Assembly (NCBI GenBank): GCA_903813345.2
Contig: CAIIXF020000012.1
Coordinates: 22,208,184-22,272,183 of the forward strand
From: Owenia fusiformis
Taxonomy: Eukaryota > Annelida > Polychaeta > Sabellida > Oweniidae
DNA: 64,000 bases
Reading direction: 5' to 3'
Shown: positions 1 through 13,600 of the stretch, one piece after another
Position numbering within the stretch: the first letter of the stretch is position 1
Layout: the number at the start of each line of letters is the position of its first letter
Position numbers and translations under genes: made by a program
The notes under the pieces: generated by a model
The model's input: only the letters and a program-made list of their open reading frames with translations
What the model was told of the DNA's origin: nothing
Databases searched by the model: none

Positions 1-171
1 CTTTGACATGTTTTCAGATCAACTAGGACCTACCCTATAAATATTTAGTCCCGATTCACTTCCCAAAGGCCAGATGGCGCTCAAAAAGGGGTAGGGGAGG
101 AGAAAAATGACTTTTTATACAGAAAACCAAATCACTAACGGTAACCGCTAGTGTCCTTACGCAGGACTATA

Positions 172-252
172 TCTATTGTCCGGCCTAATTTAGAATATGC
201 CAGTTCTGCATGGGATCCATGCTGACAAGAATGTATCGATATGTCAGAACAG
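172..252 (+). pseudogene. Decayed LINE reverse-transcriptase scrap
   Basis: One reading frame gives VRPNLEYASSAWDP followed by a stop and then QECIDMSEQ. This resembles the conserved RT C-terminal stretch of CR1/Jockey-type LINEs (RPxLEYAS.xWDP......I..LE). It is a short fragment with an in-frame stop, so it is dead. The bases around it (1-260) show nothing else that I recognise. Confidence 0.6.
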
Positions 253-259
253 GTACTAG

Positions 260-2450
260 ACTAAAATAGTCCCTGATCTGGTCCCTCTGAAAACAAGTTT
301 TGTTGTCCGGTACTTTCCCACAAAAAATGATTGTACCGTTTGATAGAACATACTTCCCTCATTAAGTAAACACCTCTTATATTGATAGAAACAGGGGCAA
401 AAGGCACCAAAATGGGGTTAGACAAGGTTGAATTCTGAAGTCTCACTTTCTTGTCATCACGACTCTAGGAAAACCACCAGATGGACTTACTTCAAATTTT
501 CACAAATATTACATGGTAAGAAGAGCTGATTAACTTTCCGGCGGCCATCTTGCATCTGGTGGCCATCTTGGATTTTTTTAGATAAATATTGTCATCGCGA
601 TTCCAGAAAAAAACATTTAACATATGTACTTCAAATGTTCCTCAAAAAATATATAGAATATATATTGATAGAAACAGGGGCAAAAGGCAGCAAAATGGGG
701 TTAGACAAGGTGGCATTCTGAAGTCTCACTTTCTTGTCATCACAATTCCAGGAAAACCACCGGATGGATTTACTTCAAATTTACACACATGTTACATGGT
801 AAGAAGTTCTAGAGCTGATTAACTTTCCAGCGGCCATCTTGCATTCTGGCGGCCATTATGGAATTTTTTTAGATAAATATTGTCATCGCGATTCCAAAAA
901 CCACTTGACAACAAATGTACTTCAAATGTTCACATATGTTATATGGTAAAAAGTCCAAGACCTCATTATTTTTTCGGTGGCCATCTTGCATTTTGGTTGC
1001 CATCTTGGAAGTTTTTGAATAAAACTTGTCAATGTGATTCCAGGAAAACCACTTTATTGATTTTCTTGAAATTTTTACACATGTTACATTGTAGGTTACA
1101 TGCTATCTTTTATATTGATATAAACAGGGGCAAAAGGCACTGAAATGGGATTAGACAAGGTGGCATTCTGAAGTCTCACTTTCTTGTCATCACGATTCCA
1201 GGAAAACCACCAAATGGATTTACTTCAAATTTTCAGACATGTTACATTGTAAGAAGTTCTAGAGGTGATTAACTTTTTAGCGGCCATCTTGCATTCTGGT
1301 GGCCATCTTGGAAACTTTAAGATAAGTCTTGTCATTGCGATTTCAGGAAAACCAAATGGATTTACTTAAAATGTTCACACATGTTACATGGTAAGAAGTT
1401 TTATTTAACTTTTCAGCAGCAATCTTACATTTTGGTGGCCATCTTGAAAGTTTTTTAATAACTCTTGTCATTGCAAAACTAGAAAAACCACTGGACAGGT
1501 TTACTTCAAATTTTCGCACATGTTACATGGTAAGAAGTCCTAGAGCTCATTCGTTTTCCGGTGGCCACCTTATATTCTGGCGGCCATCTTCGAAGTTTTG
1601 GGATAAATCTTGTCATCGCGATTTCAGGAAAACCAAACAGATTAACTTCAAATTTTCACACATGTTACATGGTAAGAAGTTCGAGAGATGATTAACTTTT
1701 CGGCGGCCATCTTGCATTCTGGTGGCCATCTGGGACGTTTTAGATAAATCTTGTCATTGCGATTCCAGGAAAACATCTTAACAGATTTATTTCAAATGTT
1801 GACACATGTTACAAGTAAGAAGTTCTAGAGCTGATTAGCTTTTTGGCAGCCATGTTGCATTCTGGTGGCCATCTTGGAAGTTTAACATAAATCTTGTCAT
1901 TGTGATTCCAGGAAAACCACTTACGGATTGTCTTCAAATTTTTACACTTTACATCATGGTAAGATGTTCTTCGAGTGATTAACTTTTTTGCTGCCATCTT
2001 GCTTTCTAGGCCATCAAATCCACACTGCTATGTTTACTGTTTAGGTACGATCTTCTTCACCGTGTGCCTTGTTTAATCTGTTTTTGTACTTTAAACCACA
2101 TAAATGCAATTTGTGTTTATACTTTCCCACAAAAATGATTGTACTGTTTGATAGAACAGACTTCCCTCATAAAAAAACAGCTTTTATAATGATATAAAAG
2201 GGGCAAAAGGCACTATGGGGTAACACAAGGTTTCATTCTGAAGACATCTTTTCACTGTTTCTTTATTTTATACCACATGAGTGCATATTTCATCTATGGT
2301 GTCAAATGATTTTTAAAACCTCAATATATTGATAGCAACAGGTGCGAAAGGCACTCAAGTGAGGTTACACAAGGTGGTATTCTAAATACAACGTTTACTA
2401 TGCTTCTGTAATAATTTGACATAAATGCATATAGTCTGGGAGCAAATTAA
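260..2450. repeat. Degenerate tandem repeat, ~143-bp period
   Basis: A block with GTCATCGCGATTCCAGG, GGCCATCTTGCATTCTGG and CACATGTTACATGGTAAGAAG recurs at about 1188, 1332, 1469, 1613, 1755 and 1900, a period of roughly 143 bp. A second block (TATTGATAGAAACAGGGGCA...GGTTAGACAAGG) is interleaved at about 380, 665, 1110, 2200 and 2330. Copies are well diverged. No coding potential is evident; short reading frames here fall in the repeat and differ between copies. Confidence 0.75.
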
Positions 2451-2649
2451 AAGTCCTAATAAGAGGTTCCGTGTCCTTTTTAGAGGCGAGCTAAGTGACA
2501 TATGTTTTCATAAACTAGAAGTGATACTGATCAAGAAAAATGATGTTGGCAATTCTGAATCCGCGACGGCGTTGCTATGGTAACCAAGTAAATATGCCAC
2601 GCCCACTTTTAGGGGCTCTTTTCAGGGTTAGGCCCCTATCTCCTTCATT

Positions 2650-4476
2650 ATTTTGGATTGCTCTTGGATGGATTTAATAAATGATGTTCCCGTTCGTGAT
2701 ATATTTTTTATCTAATATGTCTTAAATCTATGATGCAGTTTGTGCTCTGGAGGAAATGTCAATTTTCGGGCCAGTCGTACGTAACGCTGGTGGCAGCATG
2801 ATATTTTTTATTTAGTGAGATGTTTTAGGATACATTTTTACAATTTTTGCGATTAGTTTGATATATTGTGAGACGTTTATGTATATATTTTACGTTTGCC
2901 AAAGGAGGGATGTATCGATTGACTTCTCTGTTAGGGGGATATACGAGATAATATCCAATTCGTCTTAAATCGCTGAGGCAATTTGCGCTCTTGACGAAAT
3001 GTCAATTTTATGACCAGTCGTACGTCACACTGCTACATGCCAGTCCTTTGGAATTTTGTGAGACGTTTAAATATATATTTTGGAGTATGCTCGTGAATGG
3101 ATTTAATGAATGATGTATCCGTTCGTGATATATTTTATATCTAATTCGTCTTAAATCTATGATGCAGTTTGTGCTCTGGAGGAAATGTTAATTTTCGGAC
3201 CAGTCGTACGTAACGCTGGTGGCAGCATGATATTTGTTATTTAGTGAGATGTTTCAGGATACATTTTTACATTTGCCCTACCGAGGACTTGTTGATTGGT
3301 CATTCTATTCGTGAGATATTGAGTATCTAATTTGTCATACAAGTCTGATTTACTTTGGGCTATGTACGGAATGTCAATTTTCGGACCAGCTGTACATCGC
3401 ACTGGTAGCAGCGACTAGTTTGATATATTGTGAGACGTTTACGTATATATTTTTACGTTTGCCAAAGGAGGGATGTATCGATTGGCTTCTCTGTTAGGGG
3501 GATATATAATATCCAATTCGTCTTAAATCGCTTATGCAATTTGCACTTTTGACGAAATGTCAATTTTCCGACCAGTCGTACGTCACACTGCTACATGTCA
3601 GTCCTTTGCAATTTTGTGACACGTTTAAGTATATATTTTGGAGTATGCTCTTGAATGGATTTAATGAATGATGTTCCCGTTCGTGATATATTTTATATCT
3701 AATTCGTCTTAAATCTATGATGCAGTTTGTGCTCTGGATGAAATGTCAATTTTCGGACTAGTCGTACGTAACGCTGGTGGCAGCATGATATTTGTTATTA
3801 AGTGAGATGTTTCAGGATACATTTTTACATTTGCCCTACCGAGGACTTGTTGATTGGTCATTCTATTCGTGAGATATTGAGTATCTAATTTGTCATACAA
3901 GTCTGATTTACTTTGGGCTATGTACGGAATGTCAATTTTCGGACCAGCTGTACATCGCACTGGTAGCAGCGACTAGTTTGATATATCGTGAGACGTTTAT
4001 GTATATATTTTTACGTTTGCCAAAGGAAGGATGTGTCGATTGACTTATATGTTAGGGGGATATATAATATCCAATTCGTCTTAAATCGCTTATGCAATTT
4101 GCGCTCTTGACGAAATGTCAATTTTCCGACCAGTCGTACGTCACACTGCTACATGCCAGTCCTTTGGATTTTGTGAGTCGTACTTAACGCTGGTGGCAGC
4201 ATGATATTTGTCGCACTGGTAGCAGCGACTAGTTTGATATATTGCGAGACGTTTATGTATATATTTTTACGTTTGCCAAAGGAGGGATGTATCGATTGAC
4301 TTCTCTGTTAGGGGAATATATAATATCCAATTCGTCTTAAATCGCTTATGCAATTTGCGCTCTTGACGAAATGTACGTCACACTGCTACATGCCAGTCCT
4401 TTGCAATTTTGTGAGACGTTCAAGTATATATTTTGGAGTATGCTCTTGAATGGATTTAATGAATGATGTTCCCGTT
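2650..4476. repeat. 557-bp higher-order satellite, first segment
   Basis: Start of the satellite that runs, with insertions, to 23068. Each ~557-bp unit holds three related ~185-bp monomers, recognised by the shared core ATGTCAATTTTCSGACCAG followed by three different continuations (CGTAACGCTGGTGGCAGC, CATCGCACTGGTAGCAGC, CGTCACACTGCTACATGC). This left part is the most rearranged: units are truncated and near 4180-4210 two monomer types are fused. It ends with the 13-bp sequence TGATGTTCCCGTT that is duplicated by the next insertion. Confidence 0.9.
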
Positions 4477-5337
4477 AGTTTTTTTTTTACTTTTTATGGT
4501 TTCTTTATTTTACTTTACAAAATTATCTACAAATGACAGGGCCGAGGCTAAAATCAGCATTTTTGGCCATGTTAATACAAAGTTTATTCAAATTTACAAA
4601 ATAGCACCAAAATGACTACCAACATAACATGTATGTATGCATGGCAGGAATGTGTTAAAACTATATAATTATATCAATGCATTCCCACAAAAAGGATGTA
4701 AAATGCTTCAATATTGAATAATTGCATGTTATGCTAGCTCCATCTCTGGCATACATTAGGATATTTAGCTTTTGCTCTAAAGAGCATCCTGTAAAGAAAA
4801 TGTTCATTTCTAGCATGTTCCTGAGTTACCCCAAAAGTTTCTCTCTTATAACATTCAACAGAAGGCATTTGAAGATTAGATGTTTTAGAGTTTGTTGTTT
4901 AAAACCACAGATGCATTTGGGACTGTCAATACCTTGAAAATTATGTTGAAAAAGATGACCAGTAAAAATGAAATTACATCTTGTTCTGTTCAATAAAATG
5001 TCTTATTTTCTTGTAAGATCCAGGTTTGTGGTTGTAAAATGCTTCATTCTCCCTGAAAATTTACGTAAATTGGTTTTGAAAGTGACTCTTGATGGTGCAC
5101 TTTTTAGATAATTTGGAATAGCTTCCCATTCTCTTATGGCATTTATTATCGTTGACTTTTGTGAACGTGCAGTAAACTTTGGAATAGTGTAACATCATAC
5201 ATTAAACGTAATCGTTTATCCTTTATCCGCTCAGACAGGGTATTCAAATTTAGACATTTCAAAACCTTTACAGTAGATGTTCCAAGAATGCAGCCACTTA
5301 CTAATAATGCTGCTCTATAATGAACTTGGTCTAGGTC
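4477..5337 (-). mobile_element. 5'-truncated LINE insertion with poly(A) and 13-bp TSD
   Basis: The element lies on the minus strand. Its 3' end is a T run on the plus strand (about 4479-4488, the poly(A) tail) and it is flanked by an exact 13-bp duplication of satellite sequence, TGATGTTCCCGTT, at 4464-4476 and 5338-5350. Inside is the end of a LINE ORF2. This is a textbook target-primed insertion of about 861 bp into the satellite, truncated at its 5' end. Confidence 0.85.
4826..5000 (-). pseudogene. C-terminal end of LINE ORF2
   Basis: Minus-strand reading gives RCNFIFTGHLFQ, then SPKCICGF, QTLKHLIFKC and a stop at 4826-4828. The GH...SPxCxCG......KHxxxxC layout is the Cys/His motif that ends the ORF2 of many APE-type LINEs (CR1/Jockey). 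The frame is closed upstream by a stop near 5005. It is a fragment and cannot act alone. Confidence 0.75.
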
Positions 5338-6296
5338 TGATGTTCCCGTTCGTGATATATTTTATATCTTATTCGTCTCAAATCTATGCTGCAGTTTGTG
5401 CTCTAGAGGAAATGTCAATTTTCGGACCAGTCGTACGTAGCGCTGGTGGCAGCATGATATTTGTTATTGAGTGAGATGTTTCAGGATACATTTTTACATT
5501 TGCCCTACCGAGGACTTGTTGATTGGTCATTCTATTCGTGAGATATTGAGTATTTAATTCGCATACAAGTCTGATTTACTTTGGGCTATGTACGGAATGT
5601 CAATTTTCGGACCAGCTGTACATCGCACTGGTAGCAGCGACTAGTTTGATATATTGTGAGACGTTTATGTATATACTTTTATGTTTGCAAAAGGAGGGAT
5701 GTATCGATTGAATTCTCTGTTAGGGGGATATATAATATCCAATTCGTCTTAAATCGCTTATGCAATTTGAGCTCTTGACGAAATGTCAATTTTCCGACCA
5801 GTCGTACGTCACACTGCTACATGCCAGTTCTTTGCAATTTTGTGAGACGTTTAAGTATATATTTAAGAGTATGCTCTTGAATGGATTTAATGAATGATGT
5901 TTCCGTTCGTGATATATTTTATATCTAATTCGTCTTAAATCTATGATGCAGTTTGTGCTCTGGAGGAAATGTCAATTTTCGGACCAGTCGTACGTAAAGC
6001 TGCTGGCAGCATGATATTTGTTATTTAGTGAGATGTTTCAGGATACATTTTTACATTTGCCTTACCGAGGACTTGTTGATTATTCATTCTATTCGTGAGA
6101 TATTGAGTATCTAATTTGTCATACAAGTCTGATTTACTTTTGGCTATGTACGGAATGTCAATTTTCGGACCAGCTGTACATCGCACCGGTAGCAGCGACT
6201 AGTTTGATATATTGTTAGACGTTTATTTATATATTTTTACGTTTGCCAAAGGAGGGATGTATCGATTGACTTCTCTGTTAGGGGGATATATAATAT
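5338..6296. repeat. 557-bp higher-order satellite, second segment
   Basis: Same three-monomer satellite as the first segment, resuming with the duplicated TGATGTTCCCGTT. It holds about 1.7 units and stops at GGGGGATATATAAT, where the second LINE fragment begins. The monomer order is normal, so the insertion at 4477-5337 did not disturb the register. Confidence 0.9.
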
Positions 6297-6880
6297 AATA
6301 TAGATTTATAGTTAATGGTTAACTCAATCCATAAGGAATCACCCTGATTATTCATGAGGTCATATCTTACTTTAAAAGGTATGTCATCTTTAACATATAT
6401 CAGAAGTCCTCGATTTCTGTTTAAGTATACATGAGAATGACCATCAATAGAATACTCAGAATTAATTACCTCTTGGGTTAAGTTTCCAACTTCACAAAGT
6501 CCAATAATGTCAATTCCATTCATGTGAATTCTATCTTTTAGTGCTTTAAATCTGGCATTTACATTGGCATCTATACTGTTAATATTTGAGAAAATAATTT
6601 TTGTGAGTTGAAAATTATTTGTAGGTCCTGGATTTGGGTGAACATCATTGCTCAGTAAGAGAATAGCTTGGACTGTGTTAGGTATATAACATAATAGAGC
6701 ACAGAATGGAATAAACATTAAAAATATACTTGCAAACATCTTAATCATATAAAATGTTCCAAAATGTTTGTGATTGCCATGAATATATATCATTGTACTC
6801 ATGAAAGTAAATGCAGGGAGAGCAACCAAGAATATGCTAATGCATCCAAGCAATTGTATATTCCAATACATATCCTCCAT
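6278..6880 (-). pseudogene. LINE ORF N-terminus: hydrophobic leader, 2A-like motif, AP endonuclease start
   Basis: The 200-codon frame starts with two hydrophobic stretches (about residues 10-33 and 43-66). These are followed by LLLSNDVHPNPGP, with NPGP at residues 83-86 (6623-6634). Next comes an endonuclease/exonuclease/phosphatase-type start: KIIFSNINSI (catalytic Asn region) and DIIGLCEV (catalytic Glu). APE-type non-LTR elements of several invertebrates are known to carry 2A-like NPGP sequences at this spot, where they can cause ribosome skipping. Here the usual Glu of DxExNPGP is His, so activity is uncertain. The last ~6 codons read into satellite sequence; the endonuclease is truncated and the RT absent. 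Confidence 0.8.
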
Positions 6881-7649
6881 GCAGAAACACTAATACCCAT
6901 GAATGTTTAAAAAAAAAGTTCTATTTACCAAAAAGACTGATGTATCATGTCTGGTCAGCCTAGATGATTATAAATATGCTCTGCCTCTTATTCTTATTGT
7001 GAAATAGATGTAATATGCAATATGTTAAAAAGAGCAAGGCTTAGAGTAAACTCTAAAATAAAACGGTTTTCCACCAATAAAACTGTATTCCTCCACAAAA
7101 ACACCAGATTATTTAGTTGATTGTGTAACTGGTTATTAGATAAAAGCAATGGAAAGTAAATATAAATTTTTGTTTGACTTTAACTATTAGTTGTTAGCTC
7201 TGAATGGCAATTTATCCAACATAACATTTGTTCAGAGGCATAAAAACAGTAAACAGAGCCCATGAACACAGAATGAGCTCAGTATGAAAGCATAACTCAA
7301 AAGTATCTACAGCATCACCCATTTGAAGTGAGCAGTTTTGGATAACATACAAGTCACCAAATAGCGCTGTTGATTGGCGCAATGTGAGGTCATGACCTTT
7401 GGGCTTATGCCAAATTAGTGATTGCAGTATAAAAGTCAATTTACACACATACGTTTCACTGTAGCCTATGTTACATGTATGTCTAAAGTCAATAACCCTG
7501 CAGACGACCAAATATCTGAGCTATAAAAAGTTATGCTTGTCCTTTACCCAAGAAGCATATACCAATAAAACATAGGAAATAACTTTACTGCATGAGCAAA
7601 CAAAATCTTACACTGCATTGGACTGTCATTGCAGCTAAAGTGTCTAATA
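6297..7649 (-). mobile_element. LINE 5' end (5' region plus start of ORF2), 3' part missing
   Basis: Sequence unlike the satellite lies between two satellite segments. On the minus strand it has about 770 bp of non-coding leader (7649 down to 6881), then the start of an endonuclease-bearing ORF (6880 to about 6300). The ORF is cut where satellite starts. No target-site duplication was found, and the satellite register changes across the element (monomer 2/3 boundary on the left, monomer 1 on the right), so a deletion or recombination probably removed the 3' part. Confidence 0.7.
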
Positions 7650-10600
7650 ATGCAGTTTGTGCTCTGGAGGAAATGTCAATTTTCGGACCAGTCGTACGTA
7701 ACGCTGGTGGCAGCATGATATTTGTTATTAAGTGAGATGTTTCAGGATACATTTTTACATTGGCCATATCGAGGACTTGTTGATTGGTCATTCTATTCGT
7801 GAGATATTGAGTATCTAATTTGTCATACAAGTCTGATTTACTTTGGGCTATGTATTGAATGTCAATTTCCGGACCAGCTGTACATCGCACTGGTAGCAGC
7901 GACTAGTTTGATATATTGTGAGACGTTTATGTATACATTTTTACGTTTGCCAAAGGAGGGATGTATTTTGCCCTATCATTCGTGATATATTTTATATCTA
8001 ATTCGTCTTAAATCTATGATGCAGTTTGTGCTCTGGAGCAAATGTCAATTTTCGGACCAGTCGTACGTAACGCTGGTGGCAGCATGATATTTGTCATTTA
8101 GTGAGATGTTTCAGGATACATTTTTACATTTGCCTTACCGAGGACTTGTTGATTGGTCATTCTATTCGTGAGATATTGAGTATCTAATTTGTCATACAGT
8201 CTGACTTACTTTGGGCTATGTACGGAATGTCCATTTTCGGACCAGCTGTACATCGCACTGGTAGCAGCGACTAGTTTGATATATTGTGAGACGTTTATGT
8301 ATATATTTTTACGTTTGCCAAAGGAGGGATGTATCGATTGACTTCTCTGTTAGGGGGATATATAATATCCAATTCGTCTTAAATCGTTTATGCAATTTGC
8401 GCTCTTGACGAAATGTCAATTTTCCGACCAGTCGTACGTCACACTGCTACATGCCAGTCCTTTGCAACTTTGTGAGACGTTTAAGTATATATTTTGGAGC
8501 ATGCTCTTGAATGGATTTAATGAATGATGTTCCTGTTCGTGATATATTCTATATCTAATTCGTCTCTAATCTATTATGGAGTTTGTGCTCTGGAGGGAAT
8601 GTCAATTTTCGGACCAGTCGTACGTAACGCTGGTGGCAGCATGATATTTGTTATTTAGTGAGATGGTTTAGGATACATTTTTACATTTGCCCTACTGAAG
8701 ACTAGTTGATTGGTCATTCTATTCGTGAGATATTGAGTATCTAATTTGTCATACAAGTCTGATTTACTTTGGGCTATGTACGGAATGTCAATTTTCGGAC
8801 CAGCTGTACATCGCACTGGTAGCAGCGACTAGTTTGATATATTGTGAGACGTTTATGTATACATTTTTACGTTTGCCAAATGAGGGATGTATTGATTGAC
8901 TTCTCTGTTAGGGGGATATATAATATCCAAACCGTCTTAAATCGCTTATGCAATTTGCGCTCTTGACGAAATGTCAATTTTCCGACCAGTCGTACGTCAC
9001 ACTGCTACATGCCAGTCCTTTGCAATTTTGTCAGACGTTTAAGTATATATTTTGGAGTATGCTCTAAAATGGATTTAATGAATGATGTTCCCGTTCGTGA
9101 TATATTCTATATCTAATTCGTCTCGAATCTATGATGGAGTTTGTGCTCTGGAGGAAATGTCAATTTTCGGACCAGTCGTACGTAACGCTGGTGGCAGCAT
9201 GATATTTGTTATTTAGTGAGATGTTTTAGGATACATTTTTACATTTGCCCTACCGAGGACTTGTTGATTGGTCATTCTATTCGTGAGATATTGAGTATCT
9301 AATTTGTCATACAAGTCTGATTTACGTTGGGCTATGTACGGAATGTCAATTTTCGGACCAGCTGAACAGCGCACTGGTAGCAGCGACTAGTTTGATATAT
9401 TGTGAGACGTTTATGTATATATTTTTACGTTTGCCAAAGGAGGGGTGAATCGATTGACTGATATGTTAGGGGGATATATAATATCTAATTCGTCTTAAAT
9501 CGCATATGCAATTTGCACTCTTGACGAAATGTCAATTTTCCGACCAGTCGTACGTCACACTGCTACATGCCAGTCCTTTGCAATTTTGTGAGACGTTTGA
9601 GTATATATTTTGGAGTATGCTGTTGAATGGATTTAATGAATGATGTTCCCATTCGTGATATATTTTATATCTAATTCGTCTTAAATCTATGATGCAGTTT
9701 GTGCTCTGGAGGAAATGTCAATTTTCGGACCAGTCGTACGTAACGCTGGTGCCAGCATGATATTTGTCATTTAGGGAGATGTTTCAGGATACATTTTTAC
9801 ATTTGCCTTACCGAGGACTTGTTGATTGGTCATTCTATTCGTGAGATATTGAGTATCTAATTTGTCATACAGTCTGATTTACTTTGGGCTATGTACGGAA
9901 TGTCAATTTTCGGACCAGCTGTACATCGCACTGGTAGCAGCGACTAGTTTGATATATTGTGAGACGTTTATGTATATATTTTTACGTTTGCCAAAGGAGG
10001 GATGTATCGATTGACTTCTCTGTTAGGGGGATATATAATATCCAATTCGTCTTAAATCGTTTATGCAATTTGCGCTCTTGACGAAATGTCACTTTTCCGA
10101 CCAGTCGTACGTCACACTGCTACATGCCAGTCCTTTGCAACTTTGTGAGACGTTTAAGTATATATTTTGGAGCATGCTCTTGAATGGATTTAATGAATGA
10201 TGTTCCTGTTCGTGATATATTCTATATCTAATTCGTCTCTCATCTATTATGGAGTTTGTGCTCTGGAGGAAATGTCAATTTTCGGACCAGTCGTACGTAA
10301 CGCTGGTGGCAGCATGATATTTGTTATTTAATGAGATGGTTTAGGATACATTTTTACATTTGCCCTACCGAAGACTAGTTGATTGGTCATTGTATTCGTG
10401 AGATATTGAGTATCTAATTTGTCATACAAGTCTGATTTACTTTGGGCTATGTACGGAATGTCAATTTTCGGACCAGCTGTACATCGCACTGGTAGCAGCG
10501 ACTAGTTTGATATATTGTGAGACGTTTATGTATACATTTTTACGTTTGCAAAATGAGGGATGTATTGATTGACTTCTCTGTTAGGGGGATATATAATATC

Positions 10601-13600
10601 CAAACCGTCTTAAATCGCTTATGCAATTTGCGCTCTTGACGAAATGTCAATTTTCCGACCAGTCGTACGTCACACTGCTACATGCCAGTCCTTTGCAATT
10701 TTGTCAGACGTTTAAGTATATATTTTGGAGTATGCTCTAAAATGGATTTAATGAATGATGTTCCCGTTCGTGATATATTCTATATCTAATTCGTCTCGAA
10801 TCTATGATGGAGTTTGTGCTCTGGAGGAAATGTCAATTTTCGGACCAGTCGTACGTAACGCTGGTGGCAGCATGATATTTGTTATTTAGTGAGATGTTTT
10901 AGGATACATTTTTACATTTGCCCTACCGAGGACTTGTTGATTGGTCATTCTATTCGTGAGATATTGAGTATCTAATTTGTCATACAAGTCTGATTTACTT
11001 TGGGCTATGTACGGAATGTCAATTTTCGGACCAGCTGTACATCGCACTGGTAGCAGTGACTAGTTTGATATATTGTGAAACGTTTATGTATATATTTTTA
11101 CGTTTGCCAAAGGAGGGATGTATCGATTGACCTATCTGTTAGGGGGATATATAATATCCAATCCGTCTTAAATCGCTTATGCAATTTGCACTCTTGACGA
11201 AATGTCAAATTTCCGACCAGTCGTACGTCACACTGCTACATGCCAGTCCTTTGCAATTTTGTGAGACGTTTAAGTATATATTTTGGAGTATGCTCTTGAA
11301 TGGATTTAATGAATGATGTCCCCGTTCGTGATATATTTTATATCTAATTCGTCTTAAATCGATGATGCAGTTTGTGCTCTGGAGGAAATGTCAATTTTCG
11401 GACCAATCGTACGTAACGCTGGTGGCAGCATGATATTTGTAATTTAGTGAAATGTTTCAGGATACATTTGTACATTTGCCCTACCGAGGACTTGTTAATT
11501 GGTCATTCTATTCGTGAGATATTGAGTATCTAATTTGTCATACAAGTCTGATTTACTTTGGGCTATGTACGGAATGTCAATTTTCGGACCAGCTGTACAT
11601 CGCACTGGTAGCAGCGACTAGTTTGATATATTGTGAGACGTTTATTTACATATTTTTACGTTTGCCAAAGGAGGGATGTATCGATTGACTTCTCTGTTAG
11701 GGGGATATATAATATCCAATTCGTCTTAAATCGCTTATGCAATTTGCGCTCTTGACGAAATGTCAATTTTCCGACCAGTCGTACGTCACACTGCTACATG
11801 CCAGTCTTTTGCAATTTTGTGAGACGTTTGAGTATATATTTGGGAGCATGCTCTTGAATGGATTTAATGAATGATGTTCCTGTTCGTGATATATTCTTCT
11901 AATTTGTCTCAAATCTATGATGCAGTTTGTGCTCTGGAGGAAATGTCAATTTTCGGACCAGTCGTACGTGACGCTGGTGGCAGCATGATATTTGTTATTG
12001 AGTGAGATGTTTCAGGATACATTTTTACATTTGCCCTACCGAGGACTTGTTGATTGGTCATTCTATTCGTGAGATATTGAGTATCTAATTTGTCATATAA
12101 GTCTGATTTATTTGGGCTATGTACGGAATGTCATTTTTCTGACCAGCTGTACATCGCATTGGTAGCAGCGACTAGTTTGATATATTGTGAGACGTTTATG
12201 TATATATTTTTACGTTTGCCAAAGGAGGGATGTATCGATTGACTTCTCTGTTAGGGGGATATATAATATCCAATTCGTCTTAAATCGCTTATGCAATTTG
12301 CGCTCTTGAAGAAATGTCAATTTTCCGATCAGTCGTACGTCACACTGCTACATGCCAGTCTTTTGCAATTTTGTGAGACGTTTAAAAATATATTTGGGAG
12401 TATGCTCTTGAATGGATTTAATGAATGATGTTCCCGTTCGTGATATATTTTATATCTAATTCGTCTTTAATCTAGGATGCAGTTTGTGCTCTAGAGGAAA
12501 TGTCAATTTTCGGACCAGTCGTACGTAACGCTGGTGGCAGCATGATATTCGTTATTTAGTGAGATGTTCCAGGATACATTTTTACATTTGCCCTACTGAG
12601 GACTAGTTGACCGGTCATTCTATTCGTGAGATATTGAGTATCTAATTTGTCATACAAGTCTGATTTACGTTGGGCTATGTACGGAATGTCAATTTTTGGA
12701 CCAGCTGAACAGCGCACTGGTAGCAGCGACTAGTTTGATATATTGTGAGACGTTTATGTATATATTTTTACGTTTGCCAAAGGAGGGATGAATCGATTGA
12801 CTGATATGTTAGGGGGATATATAATATCTAATTCGTCTTAAATCGCATATGCAATTTGCGCTCTTGACGAAATGTCAATTTTCCGACCAGTCGTACGTCA
12901 CACTGCTACATGCCAGTCCTTTGCAATTTTGTGAGACGTTTGAGTATATATTTTGGAGTATGCTCTTCAATGGATTTAATGAATGATGTTCCCATTCGTG
13001 ATATATTTTATATCTAATTCGTCTTAAATCTATGATGCAGTTTGTGCTCTGGAGGAAATGTCAATTTTCGGACCAGTCGTACGTAACGCTGGTGGCAGCA
13101 TGATATTTGTCATTTAGTGAGATGTTTCAGGATACATTTTTACATTTGCCTTACCGAGGACTTGTTGATTGGTCATTCTATTCGTAAGATATTGAGTATC
13201 TAATTTGTCATACAGTCTGATTTACTTTGGGCTATGTACGGAATGTCAATTTTCGGACCAGCTGTACATCGCACTGGTAGCAGCGACTAGTTTAATATAT
13301 TGTGAGACGTTTATGTATATATTTTACGTTTGCCAAAGGAGGGATGTATCGATTGATTTCTCTGTTAGGGGGATATATAATATCCAATTCGTCTTAAATC
13401 GCTTATGCAATTTGCGCTCTTGACGAAATGTCAATTTTCCGACCAGTCGTACGTCACACTGCTACATGCCAGTCCTTTGCAACTTTGTGAGACGTTTAAG
13501 TATATATTTTGGAGCATGCTCTTGAATGGATTTAATGAATGATGTTCCTGTTCGGGATATATTCTATATCTAATTCGTCTCTAATCTATGATGGAGTTTG

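Noticed and set aside
7212-7511. 99-codon minus-strand frame in the LINE 5' region
   Set aside because: It lies upstream of the 2A/endonuclease frame, has no recognisable ORF1 motif (such as a zinc knuckle or coiled coil) and looks like an open stretch in a leader.
4477-7649. The two LINE pieces as one interrupted full-length element
   Set aside because: Both are on the minus strand in the right order, but the 3' piece has its own 13-bp TSD on both sides and is therefore an independent insertion.
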